Assembly: GCA_011050085.1 (NCBI GenBank)
Contig: DRGL01000024.1
Coordinates: 124,001 to 188,000, forward strand
Length of the DNA: 64,000 nucleotides
Direction: 5' to 3'
Source: Pricia antarctica
GTDB lineage: Bacteria; Bacteroidota; Bacteroidia; Flavobacteriales; Flavobacteriaceae
Made by a program: the position numbers and the translations under genes. Under the pieces are notes generated by a model. The model did not search any database, had not been told where the DNA came from, and saw only the letters and a program-made list of their open reading frames with translations. Of the stretch, positions 54,703-63,141 are shown in pieces; the first letter of the stretch is position 1; each line of letters starts with the position of its first letter.

Positions 54703-55824
54703 ATGGATTTAAAGCCCGACCTACCGGAAAAAGGACGTTATCGTTTAAGATACCGCGGTACCCAATGTCCGAACTGCGGTCATCCACTTGAAATTAGTGA
54801 CCGGTACTGCCCCTTTTGTTCTCAAATAAACAGCACTAAAAAACTTTCCTTAAAAGATTTTTTTGACGAATTTTTCGCAAGTTTTATCTCATATGATTCG
54901 AAACTACTTAAAACGCTCGCCGCTTTATTATTAAAGCCTGGAAAAATTACGAAAGACTATATTAATGGTCAGAGGGTGGCGTACACCAATCCGTTTCGAT
55001 TTTTATTGAGTCTAGCCATTATCTATTTTTTAATGGTCAATTTCACCGGGAATTATTCGGAGTGGGACAAGCATGGCACAAAAGCAGATACAGACGTTTT
55101 AGAAACGATAAAAGAGTATAGTTTTATCTCCAATTCGGATGAAACTAATGGAATTTCACAACAATTGGATTCCCTGAAAAACGATTCAGACTACCGGGAA
55201 TTTATGACCGGAAGAAAAAACAGTGATTCGATACTTCTATCCAATCCAAGTGCTTACTTCAAAACACTTAAGACCGAGAATGCCAAGCTCTTTGATAAAC
55301 AGGAATTCTTTACCGTACTGCTACGAAAAGATTCCGTTTATACATTTAACGATGCGGTGACGAAATATGCCGTAGATGAAACCTTCGTAAACCGTTTCGC
55401 CTTTAATACTGCCCGTGGTCTATTGGGAATTCAGAGTCGGCCCGGAAGCTTCATAAGCACATTCATTTCAAAATTACCATTCGCCGTTTTTTTCTTTCTC
55501 CCCGTATTCGCAATGTTCATTTGGGTGGCCTATATCAGAAAAAAATATAGTTATACCGATCATTTGATATTTAGTTTTCACAACACCGCATTGTTGTTTA
55601 TCTTGCTCATAATTAGCTATTTGATCGATTCCATTTTTGACGTTACTAGTAATTGGATTTTTCTGTTAGTCTATTTAGCATACCTTTTTCAGGCCATGCG
55701 AAAATTTTATGGTCAGGGTATTTTCAAAACGATCCTGAAATATTTATCTTTGAATATCATATTCTTTTTCTTGGCGCTATTTGCGATCTTGATTTTATTT
55801 GCCGGGAATATTTTTGTTTATTAA
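54703..55824 (+). CDS. DUF3667 family membrane protein with zinc ribbon
   Basis: A 373-residue protein. The N-terminal zinc ribbon 'CPNCGHPLEISDRYCPFC' has two CxxC pairs and is followed by 'LLKTLAALLLKPGKITKDYI' and 'GQRVAYTNPFRFLLSLAIIY', the DUF3667 core. Membrane helices occur near residues 99-112, 253-272, 288-306, 311-330 and 344-372. The extracytoplasmic loop of about 130 residues between helices 1 and 2 is polar. Function unknown. apaG follows 13 bases later, so these two probably share a transcript. Confidence 0.88.
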   Translation: MDLKPDLPEKGRYRLRYRGTQCPNCGHPLEISDRYCPFCSQINSTKKLSLKDFFDEFFASFISYDSKLLKTLAALLLKPGKITKDYINGQRVAYTNPFRFLLSLAIIYFLMVNFTGNYSEWDKHGTKADTDVLETIKEYSFISNSDETNGISQQLDSLKNDSDYREFMTGRKNSDSILLSNPSAYFKTLKTENAKLFDKQEFFTVLLRKDSVYTFNDAVTKYAVDETFVNRFAFNTARGLLGIQSRPGSFISTFISKLPFAVFFFLPVFAMFIWVAYIRKKYSYTDHLIFSFHNTALLFILLIISYLIDSIFDVTSNWIFLLVYLAYLFQAMRKFYGQGIFKTILKYLSLNIIFFFLALFAILILFAGNIFVY

Positions 55825-55837
55825 TTAAAATCAATTC

Positions 55838-56224
55838 ATGACAACACAAGTAACCAAAGGCATCAAGATTTCAATAAAGACTAGTTTTGAAGGTACATTC
55901 TTCAAAAATTACAAAATGCACTTTGCTTTTGGTTATACGATTTCTATAGAAAATCAGAGCAAAGATTCCGTGCAGCTTACTTCACGGCATTGGAAAGTCT
56001 ATGATGCCCTTAATGAACTTGAGGTACTCGATGGCGAAGGCGTAATCGGTAAGAAGCCGGTGATTAAGCCTGGTGAATCCCATACCTATAATTCAGGTTG
56101 TTTATTGGCATCCCCTATCGGTGCAATGCGGGGACACTATAATATGGTCAACTTCTCTACTAGCGAAAAATTCAGGGTGTATATTCCCACGTTTCGATTT
56201 TCCGCTCCTTTTGCGTTAAACTAA
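55838..56224 (+). CDS. apaG: ApaG (Co2+/Mg2+ efflux-associated protein)
   Basis: A 128-residue single-domain beta-sandwich of Fn3 fold. Family text: 'HFAFGYTISIENQSKDSVQL' , 'SRHWKVYDALNELEVLDGEG', 'VIGKKPVIKPGESHTYNSG' and 'GAMRGHYNMV'. E. coli ApaG is linked to cobalt resistance and magnesium efflux, but its biochemical action is not settled. Normal length. Together with the DUF3667 gene just before it, it may form a small operon. Confidence 0.93.
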   Translation: MTTQVTKGIKISIKTSFEGTFFKNYKMHFAFGYTISIENQSKDSVQLTSRHWKVYDALNELEVLDGEGVIGKKPVIKPGESHTYNSGCLLASPIGAMRGHYNMVNFSTSEKFRVYIPTFRFSAPFALN

Positions 56225-56243
56225 TCACTAATTACCCGCAGTG

Positions 56244-56274
56244 TTGAATTTACCGTAAGTGTTTGCTACCTTCG
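56244..56274 (+). promoter_or_regulatory. Promoter of P5C dehydrogenase
   Basis: TTG (56244-56246), 20 bases, TACCTTCG (56267-56274): fits TTG-N19-TAnnTTTG with one mismatch (TTCG for TTTG). It ends 36 bases before the ATG at 56311 and overlaps the annotated upstream extension, so 56311 is the start. Confidence 0.55.
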
Positions 56275-56310
56275 CATCCTTATATTATTAATTCTAAATT
56301 CAACATTTCC

Positions 56311-57939
56311 ATGGGAAAAGGATTCTTCCAGGTACCAATTGCAATAAATGAACCTATAAAAAGTTATGCCCCGGGCTCTGAAGAGCGCGAAGCTGTACTC
56401 AAACAATACCACACTTATTTTAAAGGTAATGTTGATGTACCTTTATATATAGGTAACGAAGAAATCAAGACCGGCAACACTAAACCGATGTCGCCGCCTC
56501 ACGACCATAAGCATATTGTAGGCCAATATCATTTGGCCGATAAAAAGCACGTTGAAGACGCCATTAAAAATAGCTTACAAGCTCGTGATGCCTGGGCCAA
56601 TCTAGCATGGGAACAACGTAGTGCCATCTTCTCGAAAGCTGCGGAACTAATTGCAGGACCCTATCGGGACAAAATAAACGCCGCGACCATGATCGCGCAA
56701 TCCAAAAACATTCATCAGGCAGAAATCGATGCAGCTTGTGAGACGATTGATTTTTTGCGATTCAATGTGGAATATATGTCCCAAATCTATGGGGAGCAGC
56801 CTGATTCCTCCGAAGGTGTTTGGAACCGTGTCGAATATCGCCCTTTAGAGGGTTTTGTATACGCAATCACACCTTTCAATTTTACGGCCATTGCGGCCAA
56901 TCTGCCCGCCAGTGCTGCAATGATGGGTAACGTGGTACTCTGGAAACCCAGTGATCACCAGATTTTCTCTGCCAAGGTCATCGTAGATGTATTTAAAGAA
57001 GCGGGTCTACCCGATGGTGTAATCAACGTAGTCTACGGCGATCCCGTTATGATTACGGATACGGCACTCGCCAGTCCTGATTTCGCGGGTATCCATTATA
57101 CAGGATCCACTAGCGTATTTAAAGATCTTTGGAAGAAAATCGGCGATAATATCGACACCTATAAGACTTATCCCCGAATTGTTGGGGAAACTGGTGGTAA
57201 GGATTTCATCATCGCGCATCCAACTGCTAATCCGCAGCAAGTGGCGACGGCCATTTCACGCGGAGCTTTCGAATTTCAGGGGCAGAAATGTAGTGCGGCA
57301 TCTAGGGTGTATCTTCCAAAATCGACTTCCAAAGAAATTTTGGAATTAGTTAAGAAGGATATTGGTTCATTCAACGCACCAGGGTCTCCAGAAGATATGT
57401 CCAATTTCATAACAGCGGTCATTCACGAAGGCTCTTTCGATAAATTGGCCAAATATATCGATCAGGCGAAAAAGGATAAAAAAGCGGAAATCTTTACCGG
57501 TGGTGGATACGATAAGTCTAAAGGCTATTTTATCGAACCTACGGTCATTGTAACGACAGACCCACATTATACGACTATGGAAACCGAATTGTTCGGTCCT
57601 GTCGTAACCGTTTATATCTATGAGGATAAAGACTGGTCAAAGACATTGAAATTGGTCGACGAAACCTCGGAATATGCCTTGACGGGTGCCGTACTTTCCA
57701 AAGATCGATATGCAATCGAAGAGGCCACAAAGGCTTTACAGAATTGTGCCGGTAACTTCTATATTAACGATAAGCCGACCGGTGCGGTAGTCGGGCAACA
57801 ACCTTTTGGGGGCGCTAGGGCTTCGGGCACCAATGACAAAGCAGGTTCTATGCAGAATCTTTTGCGTTGGGTTTCGCCACGTCTTATCAAGGAGACCTTC
57901 GTCACACCTGAAAATTATCGATATCCTTTTTTAGGTTAG
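56311..57939 (+). CDS. pruA: L-glutamate gamma-semialdehyde (1-pyrroline-5-carboxylate) dehydrogenase
   Basis: A 542-residue NAD-dependent aldehyde dehydrogenase that makes glutamate in proline breakdown. Start at ATG 56311 (MGKGFFQVPIAINEP). The catalytic Cys is in 'FEFQGQKCSAASRVY' and the general-base Glu in 'GETGGKDFIIAHP'. Substrate-binding and NAD-site residues are seen in 'AITPFNFTAIAANLPAS', 'LWKPSDHQIFSAK' and 'GPVVTVYIYED'. 'GNFYINDKPTGAVVGQQPFGG' is the family end pattern. Length and architecture match the ALDH4A1-type enzyme, a single-function form without PutA's proline dehydrogenase. It is monocistronic with its own promoter and terminator. Confidence 0.95.
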   Translation: MGKGFFQVPIAINEPIKSYAPGSEEREAVLKQYHTYFKGNVDVPLYIGNEEIKTGNTKPMSPPHDHKHIVGQYHLADKKHVEDAIKNSLQARDAWANLAWEQRSAIFSKAAELIAGPYRDKINAATMIAQSKNIHQAEIDAACETIDFLRFNVEYMSQIYGEQPDSSEGVWNRVEYRPLEGFVYAITPFNFTAIAANLPASAAMMGNVVLWKPSDHQIFSAKVIVDVFKEAGLPDGVINVVYGDPVMITDTALASPDFAGIHYTGSTSVFKDLWKKIGDNIDTYKTYPRIVGETGGKDFIIAHPTANPQQVATAISRGAFEFQGQKCSAASRVYLPKSTSKEILELVKKDIGSFNAPGSPEDMSNFITAVIHEGSFDKLAKYIDQAKKDKKAEIFTGGGYDKSKGYFIEPTVIVTTDPHYTTMETELFGPVVTVYIYEDKDWSKTLKLVDETSEYALTGAVLSKDRYAIEEATKALQNCAGNFYINDKPTGAVVGQQPFGGARASGTNDKAGSMQNLLRWVSPRLIKETFVTPENYRYPFLG

Positions 57940-57977
57940 TATACGTATATCGCATCAAGAAGCAAATTAAACAAAGG

Positions 57978-58002
57978 CCCGTGTGAAAACACGGGTTTTT
58001 TT
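57978..58002 (+). terminator. Rho-independent terminator of P5C dehydrogenase gene
   Basis: CCCGTGT (57978-57984), loop GAAA, ACACGGG (57989-57995), then seven T residues. Perfect stem and strong T-run. Confidence 0.9.
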
Positions 58003-58538
58003 ATGCACACTTTTGAGTTTTCGGTTACATACATAAAAAAAGTTGTGAATTTTAAAAATTGTCTTTTGCCTATTTTCAACTTCATCTCATACTGTTAGAA
58101 AGAAATTAACCAAATAAACCATGTTTACAGCAATCCAATTTCAGAACTAGCGTAGCATAACGAAGCCGCAACAAATTGAGAGAGGGTGGAGAAACCATTC
58201 TTGACCTTCACCAATATTCTCAAGTGCAATAGGCGGAATATTATAATCGGACGGTTTTTCTTTTTACGAATTGTTGTTCTTTTTGCAATGCAGCCATTGC
58301 CATTTTAAATGGGCAAGGGATAATTTGGGGTATTTAATTACGGTTATACTTTTGGTATACAATACAAACCTAAAAGTTATCTATCGTTCCGAAAATCGAC
58401 TTGTGATAATTGACCGTTCTACTAATACCTTCTGCGACTAAGAATTTAGGATAAAATTCTCATTTTTTTAATACCTTGTGGTTCAATGGTGTAAAACACC
58501 AAACGTAACTATTTCAATAACAACTAAATTTTTTAAGC
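58003..58538 (+). other. Intergenic stretch, no gene recognised
   Basis: About 535 bases between the P5C dehydrogenase terminator and the DinB gene. No convincing frame, promoter or RNA element was seen. Confidence 0.45.
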
Positions 58539-59051
58539 ATGAAAAAACTAAGCCTAGTCTTTCTATTCGCCATAGCATTAAGCGGATACGCACAAGATAA
58601 TCTGACCCAATCCACGATTCAAGCGGTGTTAACGCAAAATCAAGATCAAGTGGTACAATTGGCGGAAGCCTTTACGGATGAGCAGTACAATTGGCGACCC
58701 ATGGAGGGGATTAATTCGGTCGGTGAAGCCTTGATGCATGTCGCTGGCGGCAATTACTATCTTGCCTCAAAATTGGGTTTCCCGCCGCCAGAAGATGTAG
58801 ATATGACTAGTTTGGATAAAGTCACTGGTAAAGAAAATATCATTGCAGCCCTAAAAAAGTCAAACGCGTTCGTTTTGGAAAAAGTAGCGATGGTAAAAAA
58901 TGACGAGATGGCCGATGAAGTAGATTTTGGTTTTATGAAGATGAACAAGCTTGGCGGTTTATTATCTATCATGGAACATAACGGGGAACATAAAGGCCAG
59001 TTGATTGCCTATGCCCGTTCCAACGGTGTAACACCGCCGTGGAGCAAATAA
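58539..59051 (+). CDS. Exported DinB-family protein
   Basis: A 170-residue four-helix DinB/DfsB-like protein with a signal peptide (MKKLSLVFLFAIALSGYAQ), so it acts in the periplasm. The fold's metal-site histidines are in 'ALMHVAGGNYY' and 'MEHNGEHKGQLIAYAR'; together they can hold a divalent metal. Family members include thiol S-transferases and damage-inducible proteins, but no activity can be inferred. The strong terminator at 59101-59136 closes the transcript. Confidence 0.88.
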   Translation: MKKLSLVFLFAIALSGYAQDNLTQSTIQAVLTQNQDQVVQLAEAFTDEQYNWRPMEGINSVGEALMHVAGGNYYLASKLGFPPPEDVDMTSLDKVTGKENIIAALKKSNAFVLEKVAMVKNDEMADEVDFGFMKMNKLGGLLSIMEHNGEHKGQLIAYARSNGVTPPWSK

Positions 59052-59100
59052 TGTCAAACCAAAATGTTCTAGATCAATTAGAACGATTTTTATAAGTGGA

Positions 59101-59136
59101 AAGTCCTTGTTGTTAATGCGACAAGGACTTTTTTTT
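59101..59136 (+). terminator. Rho-independent terminator of the DinB-family gene
   Basis: AAGTCCTTGT (59101-59110), ten-base loop, ACAAGGACTT (59121-59130), then a T-run. Perfect 10-bp stem. Confidence 0.9.
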
Positions 59137-59263
59137 GGAAGTTATTGCCGTCAGCACCTCTATTTGTTAGTTTCCTCGACCAACTACACAATTTAAATGT
59201 AAATTTAACGTTAAGTAATTGTAAACTTTAGTAACTTTATAAGTGAAGATAAAAAATGACGTT

Positions 59264-59392
59264 ATGAAAACAAATGCATTAACAGTGAAAACCAAAAAGG
59301 TGAATACATCTATTCTAGAAAGTATACACTCATACCTAAAGAGATATGCTGAAAATTGCAAGTACTCCTTCGAATGGATGTTACGCATCTAG
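59264..59392 (+). CDS. Possible 42-residue basic peptide
   Basis: ATG 59264 to TAG 59390-59392. The peptide starts MKTNALTVKTKKVNTSILES, has nine lysine or arginine residues, one cysteine and aromatic residues near its end (YSFEWMLRI). A TAACTTTA box lies at 59232-59239. It has no known family, and the minus-strand frame over the same bases is not credible. Real but low-confidence gene, or chance frame. Confidence 0.35.
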   Translation: MKTNALTVKTKKVNTSILESIHSYLKRYAENCKYSFEWMLRI

Positions 59393-59411
59393 TGCTCCCT
59401 TTTTAATACTT

Positions 59412-60047
59412 TTATCGCTTGAATTTTAGGGGTAGATAGACCAGCTTTTTAGTTTCGAAAAAATCCTCTTCAAAATAGTCGGCCAAGTCAAAGGTCTCGG
59501 CCGTTTTATATCCTTCCAATTCCTCCCCTAAATCACCTCCCTTAAGATATAGAATCCCATTTTTCCTTGGGTGAACTGATTCCTTTTTGATTTTTCCTTT
59601 GACCCAATGTACAAATGTTGGCATCGCGGCAACTGCCCTGCTTACGATAAAATCGAATTTTTCCGCTACCGTCTCTACCCTATCGTTAATGGTGGTTATA
59701 TTTTCAAGTCTTAAACCCGCTACGACCTCATCGACCACTTTTATTTTTTTCCCGATGGAATCCACCAAGGTAAAGTGCACTTCAGGATTTAGGATTGCCA
59801 AGGGAACACCCGGAAAACCTCCGCCGGTGCCTACATCCAAAATGGAAGTATTGGGATTGAATTGTTGTAATTTGGCAATCCCCAAAGAATGGAGCACATG
59901 GCGCAAATACAATTCGTCGATATCCTTTCTAGAGACAACATTGATTTTTTGGTTCCAATCTTTGTATAAATCCTCTAATTGAATAAATTGATTCTGCTGT
60001 GTTTCCGATAAATTTGGAAAATATTTGAAAACTAAGTTTGCATTCAT
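59412..60047 (-). CDS. rsmG: 16S rRNA (guanine-527-N7)-methyltransferase
   Basis: A 211-residue methyltransferase modifying G527 of 16S rRNA in the decoding region. The SAM-binding motif is 'ILDVGTGGGFPGVPLAIL' near residue 68, followed by 'HFTLVDSIGKKIKVVDEVV' and 'VETVAEKFDFIVSRAVA', and the N-terminal 'FIQLEDLYKDWNQKINVVSR' is the family signature. Length is normal. It ends just beside the possible 42-residue peptide gene and is divergent from the desaturase gene, about 125 bases away. Confidence 0.95.
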   Translation of the reverse strand: MNANLVFKYFPNLSETQQNQFIQLEDLYKDWNQKINVVSRKDIDELYLRHVLHSLGIAKLQQFNPNTSILDVGTGGGFPGVPLAILNPEVHFTLVDSIGKKIKVVDEVVAGLRLENITTINDRVETVAEKFDFIVSRAVAAMPTFVHWVKGKIKKESVHPRKNGILYLKGGDLGEELEGYKTAETFDLADYFEEDFFETKKLVYLPLKFKR

Positions 60048-60172
60048 GCGTATATTTGTATGTGGCTGTTGCTATAGATTTGGCACAAAATTACCATATC
60101 CATAGTCAAAAACCGCTGCTTCTTACCTTAGGCTATACATTTTTACCGATATTTACATAAAGATTATTACCC

Positions 60173-61273
60173 ATGGATCAAAAGACCATACGTTTTTCAA
60201 GAAAGGATTCCGCAAAATTCTTCAGGACGCTAAATAAACGCGTAAACGATTATTTTAAGGAGAACAAAATTAAGAAGACGGGAAACTGGCGATTACACTT
60301 AAAGACGGTTGTAATGTTCGCCCTGTTCTTAACCCCCTACTTTTTGATTTTAACCTTGGGCCTGCCAACATGGGCCAACCTTCTATTGACCATTGTTATG
60401 GGCGTGGGAATGGCAGGTGTGGGTATGAATGTGATGCATGATGGCAATCACAACGCGTACTCGAACAAAAAATGGGTCAATAAACTGATGGGGAGCAGTA
60501 TTTATATTTTGGCCGGAAATGTTTATAACTGGCAGGTGCAACATAATGTGCTACATCATACCTATACCAACATCCACGAACATGACGAAGATATGGAGGC
60601 CGGTCGTATTTTGCGATTCTCTAAACATACCGAGTGGAAAAAACACCATAAATTTCAACACCTCTACTCCGTTTTTCTTTATGGATTATTGACATTCAAT
60701 TGGGCTATTACTACAGATTTTATGCAAATGTACCGGTACACAAAGCGAAAGCTAAGTTTTGGAAAATTCCCCAATCCTATAGTGAACTGGAGTACCATGG
60801 TAATTTCTAAAATTCTCTATATCACTATATGGATCGTTCTTCCCTTGGTTTTCATCGACATCGCTTGGTGGAAAGTGCTTATTGGCTTCTTTATAATGCA
60901 TTATGTAGCGGGTGTAATTCTTAGCGTTGTCTTTCAATTGGCGCATATCGTAGATGAAGCAGACACCCCACTTCCCGACGAAACCGGCACCATGAAAAAC
61001 ACTTGGGCGATACACCAATTGTTCACTACTGTGAATTTTGGAACCAAGAACCGTATCGTTAATTGGTTCACGGGCGGATTGAACCATCAGGTAGAACATC
61101 ATATTTTTCCACACATCAGCCACGTACATTACACAAAAATTTCGAAAATTGTGAAAGAAACCGCAAATGAGTTCAATTTGCCGTACCACGAATACAAAAC
61201 AACACGAAAAGCCATAATTTCGCACTTCAGACATTTGAGGGATTTGGGAAGAAGACCGGCTCTACAGGTTTAG
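60173..61273 (+). CDS. Fatty acid desaturase (acyl-lipid or acyl-CoA type)
   Basis: A 366-residue integral membrane di-iron enzyme that puts cis double bonds into fatty acyl chains. Three His boxes: 'MHDGNHNAYS' (HxxxH type), 'QHNVLHHTYTN' (HxxHH type) and 'GLNHQVEHHIFPH' (HxxHH type). Helices are seen near residues 43-61, 70-90 and 214-260. The C-terminal 'THISHVHY'-like region after the last box (HISHVHYTKISKIVKETANE) is common in the DesA3/linoleoyl-CoA desaturase group. Probable role in membrane fluidity in the cold. Position of the double bond is not predictable. Confidence 0.92.
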   Translation: MDQKTIRFSRKDSAKFFRTLNKRVNDYFKENKIKKTGNWRLHLKTVVMFALFLTPYFLILTLGLPTWANLLLTIVMGVGMAGVGMNVMHDGNHNAYSNKKWVNKLMGSSIYILAGNVYNWQVQHNVLHHTYTNIHEHDEDMEAGRILRFSKHTEWKKHHKFQHLYSVFLYGLLTFNWAITTDFMQMYRYTKRKLSFGKFPNPIVNWSTMVISKILYITIWIVLPLVFIDIAWWKVLIGFFIMHYVAGVILSVVFQLAHIVDEADTPLPDETGTMKNTWAIHQLFTTVNFGTKNRIVNWFTGGLNHQVEHHIFPHISHVHYTKISKIVKETANEFNLPYHEYKTTRKAIISHFRHLRDLGRRPALQV

Positions 61274-61419
61274 GTATTGTACGTATTGATTGAAATCAGT
61301 TTGATTTAGTATCATTAAGGTGACCCTGAGGAGTTTTGAACCTTAAATCTACAAAGGCTGTAAATTCTTCTATTTTCCAATAATTCAATTCAACAATCCA
61401 TTTTAAATAATTTCACTAC

Positions 61420-62607
61420 ATGAACCAGCATCTTTCGGATCGGATAAATAATATGTCCACTTCCGCCACTTTGGCCATGGCGGCCAAGGCAAGAGAATTA
61501 CGCAACGAAGGCAAGGATATTATCGGCCTTAGCCTTGGAGAGCCTGATTTTAATATTCCCGATTTTATAAAAGACTCGGCCAAACAGGCGATCGATGATA
61601 ACTATAGCAGCTACTCCCCCGTTGATGGATATGCGGATTTGAAAAAAGCGATTTCCGATAAATTCAAACGGGACAATAGCCTAGAGTATGGTCTAAACCA
61701 GATTGTCGTTTCAACAGGAGCTAAACAGTCTTTGGCAAATTTGGCCATGTGTATGCTTAACGACGGCGATGAAGTGATTTTACCAGCCCCCTACTGGGTC
61801 AGTTATAGCGATATCGTAAAATTGGCAGAAGGTGTTCCCGTAGAAGTACCGACCAGTATAGACACGGATTTTAAGATGACCCCTGAGCAGCTTGAAGCGG
61901 CCATAACACCAAAAACAAAAATGCTTTGGTTCAGTTCACCCTGTAATCCTAGCGGTTCGGTGTATAATCTGTCCGAATTAGAAGGTTTGGCGGAAGTATT
62001 GAGAAAGCATCCCGGTATCTTTATCGTATCGGACGAAATCTACGAGCACATCAATTTTAGGGGAGGCCATGTCAGTATCGCCGGTATTGAAGGTATGTAT
62101 GACCGAACGATAACCGTTAACGGAGTATCAAAAGCCTTCGCTATGACCGGATGGCGTATCGGCTACATCGGAGCGGCAGATTGGATCGCAAAGGCCTGTA
62201 CTAAGTTCCAAGGTCAAATTACAAGCGGTGCGAACGCGATTGCACAGCGCGCCACCATTACTGCTTTGGAGGCTCCCGTAAGTAAGATCCAGTATATGAT
62301 AGACAAGTTCCGGGAACGACGGGATCTGATACTGGAACTCTTAGGTGAGATTAAAGGCTTTAACCTCAATATCCCGGAAGGTGCTTTTTACGTATTTCCA
62401 GATATTTCATATTTCTTTGGAAAGACTTTACAGGGAACTACTATTAACAATGCTTCGGACTTTGCGCTGTATTTGTTGGAACATGCCAACGTAGCTACCG
62501 TAACCGGTGAAGCTTTCGGAAATGCGAATTGCATTCGTATTTCGTATGCGGCATCTGAAGATGAGATAAAGGAAGCGGTGCAGCGGATTAAGCGTGCATT
62601 GGAGTAG
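61420..62607 (+). CDS. Pyridoxal-phosphate-dependent aminotransferase, aspartate aminotransferase-like (class I)
   Basis: A 395-residue class I/II aminotransferase. Pyridoxal phosphate-binding lysine lies in 'VSKAFAMTGWRIGYIG' (Lys in the SKxFAMTGxRxGY motif). Other marks are 'LSLGEPDFNIPDFI', 'STGAKQSLANLAMCMLNDGD', 'NPCNPSGSVY' (written here as 'SPCNPSGSVY') and 'FIVSDEIYEHI'. The best match is the aspartate aminotransferase Ib group, but related enzymes act on prephenate or aromatic acids. It stands alone with a good terminator at 62633-62662. Confidence 0.9.
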   Translation: MNQHLSDRINNMSTSATLAMAAKARELRNEGKDIIGLSLGEPDFNIPDFIKDSAKQAIDDNYSSYSPVDGYADLKKAISDKFKRDNSLEYGLNQIVVSTGAKQSLANLAMCMLNDGDEVILPAPYWVSYSDIVKLAEGVPVEVPTSIDTDFKMTPEQLEAAITPKTKMLWFSSPCNPSGSVYNLSELEGLAEVLRKHPGIFIVSDEIYEHINFRGGHVSIAGIEGMYDRTITVNGVSKAFAMTGWRIGYIGAADWIAKACTKFQGQITSGANAIAQRATITALEAPVSKIQYMIDKFRERRDLILELLGEIKGFNLNIPEGAFYVFPDISYFFGKTLQGTTINNASDFALYLLEHANVATVTGEAFGNANCIRISYAASEDEIKEAVQRIKRALE

Positions 62608-62632
62608 CATATAAATATTGAATTTTCTATAG

Positions 62633-62662
62633 ACCCGTTGCACTTGCGACGGGTTTTTTTTT
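62633..62662 (+). terminator. Rho-independent terminator of the aminotransferase gene
   Basis: ACCCGTTGC (62633-62641), 4-base loop, GCGACGGGT (62646-62654), followed by about eight T residues. The stem has one T-G pair. Confidence 0.9.
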
Positions 62663-63141
62663 GCAAGGATCACTGGTAGAATATTAAACATCAAACAGAC
62701 CACGAAGTACTGAAGTAAAAAATCAACTTTGCTGTATACCTAATCGATTTTCTTTCAAATTGCTATATGTCTTTTTGCTTTTCTCTCGTATAAGGACAGC
62801 AACATTTTAAATTGGAAGCTATTGAACGGATGAATATCAACATCTAATGGAAAATTTAGTATTTCTATCCGAAAACATATTTGAATTAATTTGTAAATAA
62901 AAAAATGACTCCTTATTGAATACTATCTTTGTGGTATCTGTCCAGTTGCTATGGTAAGAATTAAAATATACCGGGATAAATTTTAGATTGAATTTCAGTT
63001 ATTTATAATCTAATACATCTAAACGTAGAAACGCAGACCGTCTAATACTACGAAAACTAGGGTAGCGCATAGCATAACTGAATATCCCAGCATTTCAAAA
63101 TATTTGAAGTAAGACCATCATCATCTAATACTACGTCAAGC
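62663..63141 (+). promoter_or_regulatory. Leader region of the DEAD-box helicase gene
   Basis: No gene in this stretch. A -7 box TATCTTTG at 62924-62931 predicts a transcript starting near 62938 and so an untranslated leader of about 200 bases. The leader contains a 12-base direct repeat TCTAATACTACG at 63041-63052 and 63124-63135, with a shorter copy TCTAATAC at 63009-63016. Long leaders are typical of cold-induced helicase genes. Confidence 0.4.
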
